A stretch of 64,000 nt of DNA from the NCBI GenBank assembly GCA_033063855.1, contig CP093831.1, positions 24,676,001 to 24,740,000 on the forward strand. Direction: 5' to 3'. Source of the DNA: Smittia aterrima. Its lineage: Eukaryota > Arthropoda > Insecta > Diptera > Chironomidae. Under the pieces are notes generated by a model. That model was not told the DNA's origin, searched no databases, and saw only the letters and a program-made list of their open reading frames with translations. A program made the translations under genes and the position numbers. Every line of letters begins with the position of its first letter. The stretch's first letter is position 1. This document shows positions 21,296 through 33,629 of this stretch, one piece after another.

Positions 21296-23912
21296 GGTCG
21301 AGCGACGCACACGCGAACAGCAAAACTGAAAAGTGATCTGAAACCACAAGCGACTGATTAAAATTTAATTATGTCGAAAAGTGGGAGGATTCAAATCAAT
21401 TAGTCACAAGCTTCTCTCTCGTTCATTACCGTCTAAATTTCATATGATTCATCAAAACCATCGTCACGTACTTGTAATCTTGGTGAACGATGCTACGTTG
21501 TGCTTAGTCTCTATCGTAACAACCTTTTCCCGGTTGCGAGGTATGTCGTCACATTTCTCATCAAATTATGATGATAGCAAATAACATTCGGAATATTCTC
21601 AATCCAATAAACACGACCTTACCTTTCATTTCCATCTCCATCGCCTCCTTCGTTGCTTCGCATCGTCGCTCGCACTAATATTCGATCGAACACATAACTT
21701 TGACGCGACATAAACATTGATCTGTTCTGAAAGGTGCACAAATGTTGATGGGACGTTCGCGTTATCATCGAATAATTTCAAGACGTGACTGCAATAAAAA
21801 GAAGCGTCAACTGTAATTTCTCGTCTTCGCGTGAAGAGACAGAAGGCGAAAAAAAGTTTTTGGACGCGAAAAGGAGAAAACGATTCAAACCGAAAAAGCT
21901 TCCAGCGATTTCCTTTTGTCATTTTTTCGCATAAATTCCGGCACAACATAATTTAATTTCAAACTTTATGCCCGCTCATCGTGATGCGTACATTTTCCCC
22001 CGAGAGTTCATTTCATTTCGTTTCTCTCGCTTCTTTTTTTTCCTCATCACAGAGAGAACAGAGGAGAAGGCCTTCCTCGTAATTGTTCTTGTTGTCGACG
22101 ATGCTACGATTATAGAGATATTTCCATGTTATTATCGATTGTTGGCTACGTCGAGGATGTTCCTCGTTCCATGAGAATGCTGTTCACAGATCCGTTATCG
22201 GCAGCGACGTTAATGAAACACACAGGAATTTCCTTTTTTTTCCCTTCCTCGTCTCCGCAGAACAGTAATCAATGAAATGACAAACGAGAAAATGGAAAAT
22301 GAGCGGCTCTAATACTCTGAGTTCATCACACAACGAGCGAGCAAGTTCATTTATTGCGGAACGGTTGACAAGTTTACCGGGGACCGAGTCTAGGCATTTT
22401 TCCATTTTACGGTAGAGGCGAGAAGGGAAAAGTTTTCGGAAAGTTCTTCGAACGTGCTCTGAACGGGAATGGACCGCTGAGTGTTAGCTAAGCATTCATT
22501 TTCGTGCTGGCAGGCAGAAAATTTTTAGAAAATATTTAAATTTTTCATAAGTCGATGTTAGGTTTTTGGTTTGGCATTCGATGAGGTTTCAATCTTGCGT
22601 CAAAAGAGCGGGAAAACTGAAAGCTTTTAATTCAGAAATGTCGAGTAAGTCCCCTTAATGGCTCTTGTTTGAAACGCTTCTAATCTTTGTTGGAAAAATA
22701 CCGTAGTCATCAGAGTGGAATTCCCTCAACATCACTTCTATCAAAATATTTTTCCCCGTCGCTCCAAAGCTCTCTTCAATATCACTCTTCACAAGAAAGA
22801 GGATTTAGATTTAATCAAATACCCAAATGTTTTCCATTCAAAACCGAGATTAAAACGAAAAACCAAAGGCAAATTCGACTGAGAGATTCACTCGAAAGCA
22901 AAATCGTGAACGACTGTTCTAATTTCCCAATGGATGCTTCTTTTATTTCCTGTTCAAAAGACAATAAAGCCATGATCTGATTTCGTTTAGTTAATCATTG
23001 TGTGCTTCATTGTCTAACTCATCTCTCGTAGCAATGGCAATCATCCAGCTGCTTTCCACATAACAACTTCAAAAGCGTTCAAATTTTCACTCTTCACGAT
23101 TTATGCTGCCTCGTGTTTATTGTTTCGAGGAGGAGGGAAAATCTTGTTCTCGTACATTTGCGGGTTGGAGAGAAGTGAAAGTGAAAGATTATGGTGAAAC
23201 TTCATGTGTGGCCGGGAGAAGAATGTGAATAAATATAATTTAACTGAAGGGTATCGAATATTTTGACATTTATGTTCGTTATTTATTGCTTTTCCATTAA
23301 ACGTTTTTTTTCTCTTCTCGTTCTATTTTCCCTTTCGATTTTTTTCTCGCTCGTCGAACGGATAATATCTTACGAGATAATAAAGTTGAGCTTTTAACAA
23401 ACATCTCATTTTATGCACATCCCTCTTTTGCTGTTGTAGTTGCCATACACGAAAACCGGAAGAGAGAGAGAAGCGAACATTGAGCGAGTAGCCTTGAAGG
23501 CAGTTTATTGCCAAAAGTTACATTAGCAATAAATCCATGACTAGTTTTCTTAATTGCCATCAATGTAGCGCTTTTGTTGGTTGTAATTCAATTCGGAAAA
23601 TCAAGCCAGCGAGTTGCTGAGGTTCTCATCGCCGCTACAGTCTTCAATTACAAGTTCTCTCTTTCTCGTTTCCGTAAAATGCTTTTCCAACTTTTGAAAA
23701 GTTTGTTAGTGAGTCACTCGATTTGTTTATTTGTTTATCTGGTAACTATTACAATTGATAAACGTTTTTGAATTTTAATTCTTCTCATATTTAGATGAAA
23801 AACATAGAAAATCTATTCAAGAAAGAAGGAGATCACGGCAATCGCGAAAAAGAAAAACTTTCGAAGTGGTAATTTTTGTTATTGACAAACGCAGATGATG
23901 GAGCTAACATTT
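21296..23912. other. Gene-free stretch upstream of Amnionless
   Basis: No exon was supported. The part nearest 21300 presumably holds the Amnionless promoter. The remainder is AT-rich with scattered short frames lacking family signatures, and no inverted-repeat element was noticed. The IR array begins at 23913. Confidence 0.5.
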
Positions 23913-26580
23913 TCAATCATTTAACGGCAACGCGAAATAAATTGTTGTTTGGATGATGACTGTTCTGATAATTTGATGCAGAACAAAAATTAGCCATTCA
24001 AGAATAAAGGAGATCACGGCAATTACGACAAAGAAAATCCAAACTTGAAAGCTGGTGCTCAAATCGTGCAAGGTCAAAACTTTTGGTCCATCATCTTCCG
24101 ATCTCAATCGAACTTCTGTTTCATCTCGAACGAATTTTCCAACAATTCCGGCTTCGAACAATCGAGCAATCATTTCTTTGTAAGGTTCGTACATGAACTC
24201 GGTTCTGAAAAATTGTAATCCAATGAAATCCGTTCCCAAAGGTTCTTCAAGAACTTTTGGATAAAATTCTTCATTGTCTTCTCTCAGATTGAGATAATAA
24301 CTTAACCAAATGTCGTAGACTAACATCGCCCTTTTGGATCCGACCGGTAGAAGCTCGTTCATTTGTGAAATTAAGGAATCCAGTGTTAAGTGTGGCATGT
24401 CAAGCTGCCTCGCTTCGAAACTAAACGAAAGGAAGAAGCTTAATTTAAAACTTTTTTCATTGACGAAATCAAACCTTTTGTAGAACTCCGTTTGGTTGAG
24501 GTATTCAAGTTCTTTTTCGTCAATGTACATCTTAAAACCTTGATCAAGGAGATCGTTAACCGTCTTAACAATTGGTTTTCTCAATTCCTTTCGCATAAGA
24601 TCGAACTGAACTCCTTGATAAGCTGTCCTCATGATCAGACTGAACAGCAAAAACAACATTAGAAGATATCGAGCAAAGTTTCTTCTTGGCAATGCCATTT
24701 GACTTCCACCGAACCATCCGATCCTGTTGAATATTCGAATTGTTAAGCAGAATTCATCTCTTCAATCACTTACGCCATGTTCATCAAAGGAGATTGCACA
24801 TTCGGTCCACAGACAAAATCTCGAATTTCTTTCGGAACAAACTTGAGAACAACGATCGTGACAACTCCTGACGAGAACGTGATGATCATCCAGAACCAAG
24901 TGTCGTGATCGAAAGGCAGAATAAGTTTCTCGAATGGAGTGTAGAGCTCGCCAGGAGGAACCAAGAAAATATCGCGTTTTGTTGAAATAGGATGAGTCAG
25001 AAGTTTGTTTGTTTGTTTGAATATTTATTAATCGGTTCGCAAACTAAGTGCATTTAACCGGGCCTCGCGCACAAATAAATTTCAAATTACATATTTTTCA
25101 AATAACATTTGTTCAAAAATTCAAATGACAAATTCGGGAAGATTTGGTCCGGGAACCAGGTCCTTAGAAGGATGACGAGTCCTTCCTCCCCTACAGTTCC
25201 ACTGATGCGTCACAGGTCAAAAAAGATTGTTCAAAAAATTAAATGGTCGAAGACGGAAGATTTTTATTTCGCGGGTCTTCACTGTAATAACTACGCACTT
25301 TGATGAACAAAGTGGAGAATTACGCCATCCGTCGAAATCGATGATTTTTTCATTTTTCTTAAAATTTCGTCCAAATTTCGCGTTGAGTTCGATGGAAACA
25401 GAGTCGATTGTTTGCTAAGACTCTCCAAGGCTTCGGCTCAGGATGAGTTGAGATGGCCAGACCGTAAAATGCGATGAACTGCGCAGTCAAAATGCTTCTC
25501 GAACTTTCTCCGCTGCAATGTTGAATTTCGGCTTGCAATCGATGACTTTCCACGAAATATCACTACATTTGGATGAATACGACACTTTTCACTTATTTAA
25601 TTTGCCTAGGAAGGACTTTTTTCGACTTCACATCGCCTCTCAATTTCGGACGATGCGTATGAGTCGGCAGCCGAACGCAGACTGTGAGTCAGAAGTAATT
25701 CGGGATGAAAGTTCAATTTTCGTGATGCCAAGACTCTTAGCCGTAAGTCGTGATTTGGTAGTTCTTTTGAAGGATCTATTTTCAGATATTGTGATTTGAA
25801 GTTGAGCGAATCTGCTATCGCTTCGTTTATTCTCAATACAAATCCGCGTCCAGGGTCAAATCCTGTTTCACTCTCATTGTTCTCTATCAATGAACTGTAA
25901 GGAGGATTTTCATGAGTTGCTACAATTAGTTTGCATCTTTTAAAATCTTTGAATCTTTTCGGGAAAAACTCATTCGTTTCCCAGATTTTCTTATTCTTTG
26001 TCATTTGGTTTATTGTAGTTTCTTCCCATTCACGGCAATCCCGTTGGTGAAACCTCTGAAGCGATATCAGTTTTATTTTTAAGTCAGAATCTTTGATTAA
26101 GTAAGTGAACTGGATCGATAATTCGTTGCCTAATCGTTTCTTTAGTCTGGCTCTGTCTTTGAATCGAACGTCATGTGTGTACACCAGAAAGTGACCGTTG
26201 CTCGGAAAACTGAACGGATAAGGTCTCACGAACAACGGAAAACATGCAAAGTACGTTTCACACAAAACAACAGCCGATCGATTTATTTGAGTTTTATCGA
26301 TCTTTGAGATCGTGTAAAGTTGAATCGGAAAGTTCAAAGGTTTCACGTTCACTATGTCATCCACCAAATCTCTCAATTCGTTTGTGTTATTTCCAATTAT
26401 AATTATGTCAAATCTTTCATCACGTTTCACGTAATATTCGCTGATCACTTGATTGATTCCAATCGAAACTAAACTCGGTTCGTTCGACACTTGGCTAATT
26501 CCAATCGAAGCTAATCTTTCATCTCCATGAATTTCCAAAAAACTTTCAAATAAAAGAAGATACAAAAAGATTGTCTTCAT
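23913..26580 (-). pseudogene. Divergent ionotropic receptor, copy A, broken by retroelement
   Basis: Variant ionotropic glutamate receptor of the insect chemosensory IR type. Exon 1 (26580-24774, interrupted) has a signal peptide, the ligand-binding S1 region and M1 (WFWMIITFSSGVVTIVVLKF). Exon 2 (24723-24475) has the pore loop (IGWFGGSQMALPRRNF) and M2. Exon 3 (24420-23913) has S2 and M3 (FQVWIFFVVIAVISFILEWL). Everything would be open except that 680 bp of retroelement sits in exon 1 right after LLTH, where intact sisters continue P-STKRDIF. Removing the insert and one 12-bp duplication restores the family phase, so the hit is recent. As it stands the reading frame stops 22 codons into the insert. 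It is the most downstream IR copy. Confidence 0.85.
25005..25684 (-). mobile_element. Non-LTR/SINE-type retroelement inside IR copy A
   Basis: A 680-bp insert flanked by the perfect 12-bp duplication TGAGTCAGAAGT (24993-25004 and 25685-25696). On the minus strand it ends in AATATT followed by (CAAA)n-like repeats, a typical 3' tail of target-primed retrotransposition. No reverse transcriptase could be recognised, so it is either a SINE or a 5'-truncated LINE. Sister IR genes serve as empty sites and fix both ends. The perfect duplication suggests a young, possibly still polymorphic, insertion. Confidence 0.8.
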
Positions 26581-26926
26581 CTTAAGGCTGAAGAAAGGAA
26601 AATGAACCTCAGGCGACTTATAAATATTTTCTGTCTTAAAAACTTGTTTGATTGATCAGCAACATTTGTAATTAAATATTCAAATTCACTGTTAGATTTT
26701 AACAAGAGAATGAAACTCATCGCTCGTGTGCGATATTACTCTTTTACAAAAACAATACAAGTCTTCAATAAATCGGTCCGTTCTGGCTCAACGATGATAT
26801 ATGGGTCACACTTTGTTGCCTACTGCCGCTCACATGATACTTCAGCCTTCATTTCTCTTTGTTTACAATACACAATATCATCCGACAGAATGAGAAGATT
26901 TCGTCTTTACCAAAGTATTAATCTTT
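26581..26926. promoter_or_regulatory. Upstream region of IR copy A
   Basis: Contains on the minus strand the promoter block shared by the array (about 26640-26700): AATATTTAATTACAAATGTT then GCTGATCAATCAAACAAG, ending roughly 60 bp before the ATG. The remainder up to the 3' end of copy B is unique spacer. Role inferred only from conservation across copies. Confidence 0.45.
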
Positions 26927-28916
26927 CTATGACAACGAGAAACAATTTATTGTTTGAATGATCGCTGCTCTGATAATTTGATGCAGAATAAAGTAAATCC
27001 GTTCGAGAACGAAGAAAATAACAGCAATCGCGACAAAGAAAAGCCAAACTTGAAAGCTTGTGCTCAAATCATGCAAAGTCAAAACTTTTGGTCCATCATC
27101 TTCCGGTTTTAATCGAAACTCTATTTCATCTCGAACGAGTTTACCAACAATTCCTGCTTCGAACAATCGAACAATCATTTCGTTGTAAGGTTCAAACATG
27201 AACTCGAATCTTTTAAATGCCAAACAAATTAAATCTGTTCCGAAAATTTCCTCAAGAATCTTTGTTTGAAATTCTTCATTTCTTTTTTTATAACTAAGAA
27301 AATAATTAACATAAACGTCGTAGATGAAAAACGCTCGTTTGGATCCGACCGGCAAAAGCTCGTTGATATATTGAATTCCACGATCAATAGACGAACCCAT
27401 TTTGTTTTGTGGTTCTCGATGTATAGCTCTGAAAAAAAAGCAAAAATGGTTAAAACCTGAGTCTACAAAAAAATTATTCCAAAATGTCAAACCTTTCATA
27501 GAACTCTGTTCCATTGTAAAAATCGAGTTCTTCTTTTTTTATAAAAATTTCAAAACCATGATCGAGTAGATCATTAACTTTCGTCACGATTGGTCTTCTC
27601 AACTCTTTCCGCATAAGATCGAACTGAACTCCTTGGTAAGCTGTTCTCATGATCAGACTGAACAGCAAGAACAACATTAAAAGATATCGGGCAAAGTTTC
27701 TTCTTGGCAATGCCATTTGACTTCCTCCGAACCATCCGATCCTGTGAAAAATTTAAATTGTTAATAAGAAATTCAACTCTTCAATCACTTACGCCATGTT
27801 CATCAGAGGAGATTGCACATTCGGCCCAAAAACAAAATCTCGAATTTCTTTCGGAACAAACTTGAGAACAACGATTGTCACAACTCCTGCCGAAAAAGTG
27901 ATGATCATCCAGATCCAAGTGTCGTGATCGAAAGGCAGAAAAAGCTTCTCGAACGAAGTGTAGAGCTCGCCAGGAGGGATCAGGAAAATATCGCGTTTAA
28001 TAGTAATTGGATGAGTTAGTTGTGTTCGTTTTGGAATAGCTTTACGAGGCGCCAAGATGTTCAGTCCAAAGTCGTTTTTTGGTCCATTTCTTAAAACAAA
28101 TGGATATTGCGATTTGAATTTGAGAGAATCTGCTATTGCATCGTTTATTTTCAACACAAATCCACGTAGTTCAAATTCGATTTCATTTTCATTCTGCCTG
28201 ATCTTTATGAATTGTGTGTAAGGCGGATTGTGCCCATTTGTTTTGATGTTTAATTCACATCCTTCAAAGTTTTCGAATCTTTTCGGGAAAAACTCTTTCG
28301 TCCTCCAGACTTTTTCTTTTTCTGTCATTTCGTTCACTTTAATTTCTTTCCAGTCTCGGCAATTCGGCTGATGAAACAACTGAAGCGTTATCAGTTCGAT
28401 CTTGTTGTCTGACGCTTCGAGTAAATATGAGAACTGAATCGATAATTCGATGACTGGTCGTTTCTTTAGTCTGGCTCTGTCTTTGAAGTTAATGTCTTTT
28501 ATGTAGATCAGATAGTGACCGTTGCTCGGCATGTTCACTGGATAATCACTCAAAAACAACTCGGAACACGCCAAGAAAAATTTACACAACACAACAGCTG
28601 ATCGATTTATTTTAGTTTCCAGAATATTTTTATCGATTTCTGCGATCGAGTGCACTTGAAACGGTACGTTCAAAGGTTTAACCTTCACAATGTCATCCAC
28701 CAAATCTCTTATTTCTTGTGTCTTCTGACCAACAATAAAAATGTCGAATCTCTCATCATTTTTAACGTAATACTCGCTAATCACTTGATTGATTCCAATC
28801 GAAACTAAACTTGGTTCGCTTTTCTTCTGATTAATTCCAATGGAAATTAAACTTGTTTTTCCACAAATTTCTAGAATACTTTCAAATAAAAGAAGAAACA
28901 AAAAAATTGTCTTCAT
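26927..28916 (-). CDS. Divergent ionotropic receptor, copy B, intact
   Basis: Three exons, 28916-27793, 27741-27493 and 27428-26927, with frame kept throughout; about 624 residues. Signal peptide MKTIFLFLLLFESILEICG; a repeated SLVSIGINQ motif near the mature N-terminus; S1; M1 (TWIWMIITFSAGVVTIVVLKF); pore loop GWFGGSQMALPRRNF; M2 (LLMLFLLFSLIMRTAYQGV), where TAYQGV replaces the SYTANLAAF of true glutamate receptors; S2 with GSKRAFFIYD; M3 (FQVWLFFVAIAVIFFVLE). The C-terminus is CFSLS, lacking the PLND of most sisters. The fly counterparts are the divergent IRs, expressed in taste neurons as tuning subunits with IR25a/IR76b; the ligand here is unknown. No disruption was found. Confidence 0.85.
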
Positions 28917-29575
28917 CTTAAGGCTGTAGAAAGGAAAATGAACCTCAGACGACCAACACAGAATTTCTGTCTTAGAAACTTGTTTGATTGATCAACAACA
29001 TTTGTTATTAAATATTCAAAGCTACTGTTAGACTTTTGTACGAGGGCGGATTGATATTAAAGGAGAATTCATATGAAGACCCTCGTAAGAGGACAAAAAA
29101 TTTCGCTTGTGTATAAATAAAAACATTTATGGTTTTAGCTTTCTTGGAACAAGTGTTTTGTACACAATTATGAACACAGTCATAAAAAGACGGTTGAATA
29201 GACGTTCACTGTTAACTAACTTTTTACTTAACAAAACAAGTTTTCCTTAAATCTTTTCTGCTCTAGTATTGGCCACCAATGGTGGCCCACCATTTGTACT
29301 GTCGCTCATATTTGCCATTAATTTTTTTTTATTAAAATCACACAACACAAAAGCTGATAATCTGACTTCAACTCTTGAAGAGTTAAAGTTTTGTCGGCTA
29401 AAATATGATTTGTAGGGGGCACAACGAGGCCCTTGAAATTCAAGGCTTGAATCCTTTCATACTCAAGCATTAACCTTTAGCTAAAAAATCCCATTTCTGT
29501 TCGTTTCCTGATCATTACGTGTTGTACCCTCATATCATCCTTGACCCTTTTTTGCTTTGATTGTCATTTACATTT
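28917..29575. promoter_or_regulatory. Promoter of IR copy B and spacer to copy C
   Basis: The shared IR promoter block lies at about 28978-29035 (minus strand: AATATTTAATAACAAATGTT then GTTGATCAATCAAACAAG). From about 29036 the sequence departs from the other copies. A small hairpin (CCACCAATGGTGG, about 29275-29290) is present. Otherwise nothing coding. Confidence 0.45.
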
Positions 29576-31564
29576 TTAACCATTTAACGGCAGCGAGAAA
29601 CGATTTGTTGTTTGAATGATAACAGTTCTCATAATTTGATGCAGAACAAAGAAAATCCACTCAAGAACGAATGAGATCACGGCAATCGCGACAAAGAAAA
29701 GCCAAACTTGAAAACTTGTGCTCAAATCGTAAAAAGTCAAAACTTTTGGACCATCGTCTTCCGGTCTCAATCGAACTTCTGTTTCTTCTCGAAAGAATTT
29801 TCCAACAATTCCTGCTTCAAACAATCGGGCAATCATTTCGTTGTAAGGTTCGTACATGAATTTTACCCTTTTAAAAGATATACAAATTAAATCAGTTCCG
29901 AAAGTTTCCTCAAGAACTTTTGGCTGAAGTTCCTCATTGTCGTTTCTACGTTTGAGATAATAATTTAAAATAACGTCGTAGATAAAAAACGCTCGTTTAG
30001 ATCCGACTGGTAGATGTTCATTCAGATATGAAATGTAGGCATTTGTTTTTGAATTAGGCGGATCTTTTCGCTTCGCTTCGAAACTAATCAAAAAAATTAT
30101 CAAATTTTTGATGTAAAACAGAAATTTGAAGGTCAAACCTTTTATGGATTTCAGTATTTTTGAGGTAATCGAGATCAATTTTGGTTATATAAATCTCGAA
30201 ACCTTGATCGATGAGATCGTTAATCGACTTCACGATTGGTTTTCTCAGCTCCTTCCGAAGAAGATCGAACTGAACTCCTTGATAAGCTGTCCTCATGATC
30301 AGACTAAACAGCAAGAACAAAATTAGAAGATATCGAGCAAAGTTTCTTCTTGGCAATGCCATTTGACTTCCACCGAACCATCCGATACTATTGAAATAAT
30401 TGAGTTGGTAAAGAGAAATTGAATATTTTCAGTTACTTACGCCATGTTCATCAAAGGAGATTGAACGTTGGATCCACAGACAAAATCTCGAATTTCTTTT
30501 GGAACAAACTTGAGAACAATGATCGTTACAATTCCTGACGAAAATGTGATGATCATCCAGATCCAAGTGTCGTAATCAAAAGGCAGAAAGAGCTTCTCGA
30601 ACGGAGTGTAGAGCTTGCCAGGAGGAATCAGAAAAATGTCGCGTTTTGTTGAAACCGGATGAGTTAGTTGTGCTTCTTTTGGATTTGCTTTACGAGACGC
30701 CAAGATGTTTAAAAGAAAGTCGTACTTTGTTTCATTGATTAAAGAATTGGCTGCCAAAACTTGATAATTCAATTCAAACTTGAGCCAATCTGCTATCGCT
30801 TCGTTTATTTTTAAAACAAATCCCCGTTGAACTTCTATTGTTTTATTTTTCTTTCCGATTTGGGTGTACAAGTATGGAGGCTGGTTTTTATTTGTTCTGA
30901 TATTTATTTTGCAGCCATTAAAATTTTTGAATCTTTTCGGAAAAAACTCTTTCGTTTTCCAGACTTTTCCTTGTTTTATCATTTCGTTTACTTCAATTGT
31001 CTTCCATTTTCGGCAATTTGGCTGATGAAACAACTGAAGAGTAATCAGTTTAATCTTGTTGTCTGACGCCTTGAGTAAATAAGTAAACTGAATCGATGAT
31101 TCGATGACTGGTCGTTTCTTTAGTTTGGCTCTGTCTTTGAAAGCGATGTCTTTAATGTAGATCAGATAGTGACCGTTGCTCGGCGTGTTCACTGGATAAT
31201 CACTGGAGAACAAATCAGAACACGCCAAGTAAGTTTCACACAACACAACGGCCGGTCGATTCATTTTAGTTTGTAGAATATTTTTATCGATTTCTGTTAT
31301 CGTGTGCACTTTAAATGGAAAATTCAAAGGTTTAACTTTCGCAATGTCGTTCACCAAATCTTGTAATTCGTTTGTGTTGTTGCCAACTATAAATATGTCG
31401 AATCGTTCATCACGTTTCACGTAATATTCGCTTATCACTTGATTGATTCCAATCGAAACTAAACTTGGTTCGCCTGGACTAATATTAATCGAAGCTAATC
31501 TTTCTTCTCCACAAATTTTAAGGAAACTTTCAAATAAAAGAAGAAACAAAAAAAGTGGCTTCAT
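29576..31564 (-). CDS. Divergent ionotropic receptor, copy C, intact
   Basis: Exons 31564-30441, 30387-30139, 30083-29576; about 626 residues with correct phases. Signal peptide MKPLFLFLLLFESFLKICG, S1, M1 (WIWMIITFSSGIVTIIVLKF), pore GWFGGSQMALPRRNF, M2, S2 with LPVGSKRAFFIYD, and M3 ending in RFSLPLNG. The acceptor before exon 2 reads ATAG/TATC instead of ACAG/GATC but still gives Ala at the junction. The S1 segment 30750-30900 differs most from the sisters (VQRGFVLKINEAIADWLKFE), which would fit a different ligand. The upstream block at about 31615-31680 keeps the array promoter motif. Probably functional. Confidence 0.85.
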
Positions 31565-31753
31565 CTTAAGGCTGAAGAAATAAAAGTGAAACTAATACAA
31601 AAGTGCAGACAAGAAAACATGTTTTATTGATCAGCAACATTTTTTATTAAATATTCAAATTTACTGTAAGACTTTTATTAAAGAATGTAACTCCTCGCCC
31701 GTATACAATTAAAACCAGATTTCTAGGAACAAGATTGATAATTGCGTTAAAGA

Positions 31754-32502
31754 CCTTGAGATTAGTTAGCGGTGGCGCTAGTCTATAGATTCAATCTGTA
31801 GATTAAGATCTATAGATCCAAGAGGCAGAAATGAGTCTATAGATTAAGATCCATAGATTTAAATATGATGAAGACGCGAAAGTGAATCTATAGATCGGGA
31901 GGGGAAATTTCAATCTACAGACTCAATACATAGACTGAATATTTAGGGGGTTTCATACTCGCAGAATTCTATTTGAATTCTACTTGCAAAGAATTAATAG
32001 AATTTTAGTAGAATTCTAGTAATGTTCTGACCCGAACATGCTGTGACTAATAGCTAGAAGGGCTCCGCCAGGAGACCTTCGGCTATTTGTCTCGGCATGG
32101 AGGGACTCTAGTTAGGCTAAATTTACGATACCTGCGTAAGCCCATAGTTAGTATAAAAACAGGGCCTCCAGAGGAGGCCCCTAATGCTTTCTTATTTAGA
32201 ATTCTACATAATTCTAATAGAATTCTACTTGCAAATAGAATTCTGCGAGTATGATAGAATATGATACGCCATATTTAGTTCTCAATCTGTAGATTCAATC
32301 CACAGTTTTTTCCTCTCTCAATCTATAGATTCACTTTTGCGTCTTCTCATTTTTCGATCTATGGATCTTAATCTATAGACTCATTTCTGCCTCTTGGATC
32401 TATGGATCCTAATCTATAGACTCATTTCTGCCTCTTGGATCTATAGATCCTAATCTATAGATTGAATCTATAGACTAGCGCCACCGCTAACTAATCTCTA
32501 GT
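31754..32502. mobile_element. Foldback/MULE-like element with 9-bp target duplication
   Basis: Flanked by CGTTAAAGA at 31745-31753 and 32503-32511. The ends are long inverted repeats beginning GAGATTAGTTAGCGGTGGCG and continuing as several diverged copies of a CTATAGATT-rich subrepeat (about 31780-31950 and 32278-32490). Long repetitive inverted arms with a 9-bp duplication fit foldback elements or Mutator-type MITEs. The centre is occupied by a second inverted-repeat element. No transposase is encoded. Confidence 0.7.
31952..32265. mobile_element. Nested foldback with GC-rich core
   Basis: Arms built of TAGAATTCTA-like units run inward from CATACTCGCAGAATTCTA (left) and its complement ending at about 32262 (right). 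The core, 32030-32200, is GC-rich and contains CTCCGCCAGGAG and GGGCCTCCAGAGGAGGCCC hairpins. Similar GAATTCTA arms occur at 39918-39945 and 54300-54335. It sits inside the larger element, so it inserted later or was carried along. Confidence 0.6.
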
Positions 32503-32693
32503 CGTTAAAGATCCGATCGGAAAAACGTGAACCGTAAAATTACATCAATGCCTAAAGAAATATTAGTTCGAATTGATAATGCCCATTTTCTGCTTAAAAT
32601 TTGTAATGTAATTCTTACGGAAAATGAAACATATTCAATATTACAATGGACTGCGATTTTTGGCCCATATATCATAATTTAGCCAAAACAATT

Positions 32694-33203
32694 TCAATCA
32701 TTTAACGGCAACGAAAAACAATTTGTTGTTTGAGTGATAACAGTTCTGATAATTTGTCGTAAAATAAAGAAAATCCACTCAAGAACGAAGAAGATCACGG
32801 CAATCGCGACAAAGAAAATCCAAACTGGGAAACTTGTGCTCAAATCGTAGAAAGATAAAACTTTCGGTTCATCATCTTCCTGTCTCAATCGAACTTCTGT
32901 TTCGTCTCGAACAAATTTTCCAACAATTCCTGCTTCGAACAAACGGGGAATTATTTCGTTGTAAGGATCGTACAAGAAATCGAATCTTCCAAATTCCAAA
33001 CAAATTAAATCCGTTCCGAATGGTTCCTCAAGAATCTTTGGTTAAAGCTCATCATTGCCAATGTTTTGTTTGAGAAAATAATTTAAAACATGGTCGTAGA
33101 CAAACCACGCTCGTTTAGTTCCGACTGGTTTAGAAGCTCCTTCAGATATGGAATGTACGAAGGCATTTTTACATTTAGTCGATCTCTAGTACGATGTTTT
33201 ACT
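32694..33203 (-). pseudogene. IR copy D, exon-3 remnant
   Basis: Only the last exon of an IR survives. The S2/M3 part reads FLYDPYNEIIPRLFEAG ... FPVWIFFVAIAVIFFVLE ... CFSLPLND. Just upstream the CAG of the conserved ELQPKIL is TAA, and an extra base near 33125 shifts the frame around the GSKRA motif. The acceptor CAG at about 33204-33206 is still visible. Exons 1 and 2 are gone; a transposon-like repeat begins about 40 bp further on. Non-functional. Confidence 0.8.
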
Positions 33204-33245
33204 CTGAAACAAAAAAAAATATCAAAGTTTGAATAACAGAAATAT

Positions 33246-33628
33246 GAACAAGTGGCAGTAGCAATTCATCCTTTGGACTGTTTACTGGGTTTACTGGACC
33301 GAGGTGGACCCAAATTTCTGGTCAGATCAGAGATCTTTTCGCTAAACTCAATTAGCTTAACATTTTTTATTTTTTGTGAACAATTCAATACTTTAACTTC
33401 AAAGGAAAAAAGTTTCACTTGGATCTCACCAGAGACAGACCGTTCTGGTCAGCTATAATATTCATGCACTCGATTTATCTTGTGTGTTTTATCTTGTGAA
33501 CAAGATGTATGGAGATTCCAAGTATTAAGCCTGTGGCCCCGATTCTAAAGAGCTAGTGAAAAATTTTCAATGAAATATTTCAATAATGGACAACGGACAA
33601 AGCTGCCACTATAGGGTGTTGGGAAACC
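33246..33628. mobile_element. MITE-like repeat, AAGTGGCAGTA family, copy 1
   Basis: Starts ACAAGTGGCAGTAG and ends CTGCCACTATAGGGTGT, giving imperfect terminal inverted repeats (AGTGGCAG / CTGCCACT). The same ends and large parts of the interior recur at 35540-36582. Interior hallmarks: TTTACTGGGTTTACTGG and AAAGGAAAAAAGTTTCACTT. No protein. Confidence 0.6.
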
Positions 33629-33629
33629 G

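Noticed and set aside
32150..32200. Bacterial-type rho-independent terminator
   Set aside because: The hairpin and T-run resemble one, but the site lies in the core of a eukaryotic foldback element with no bacterial genes around.
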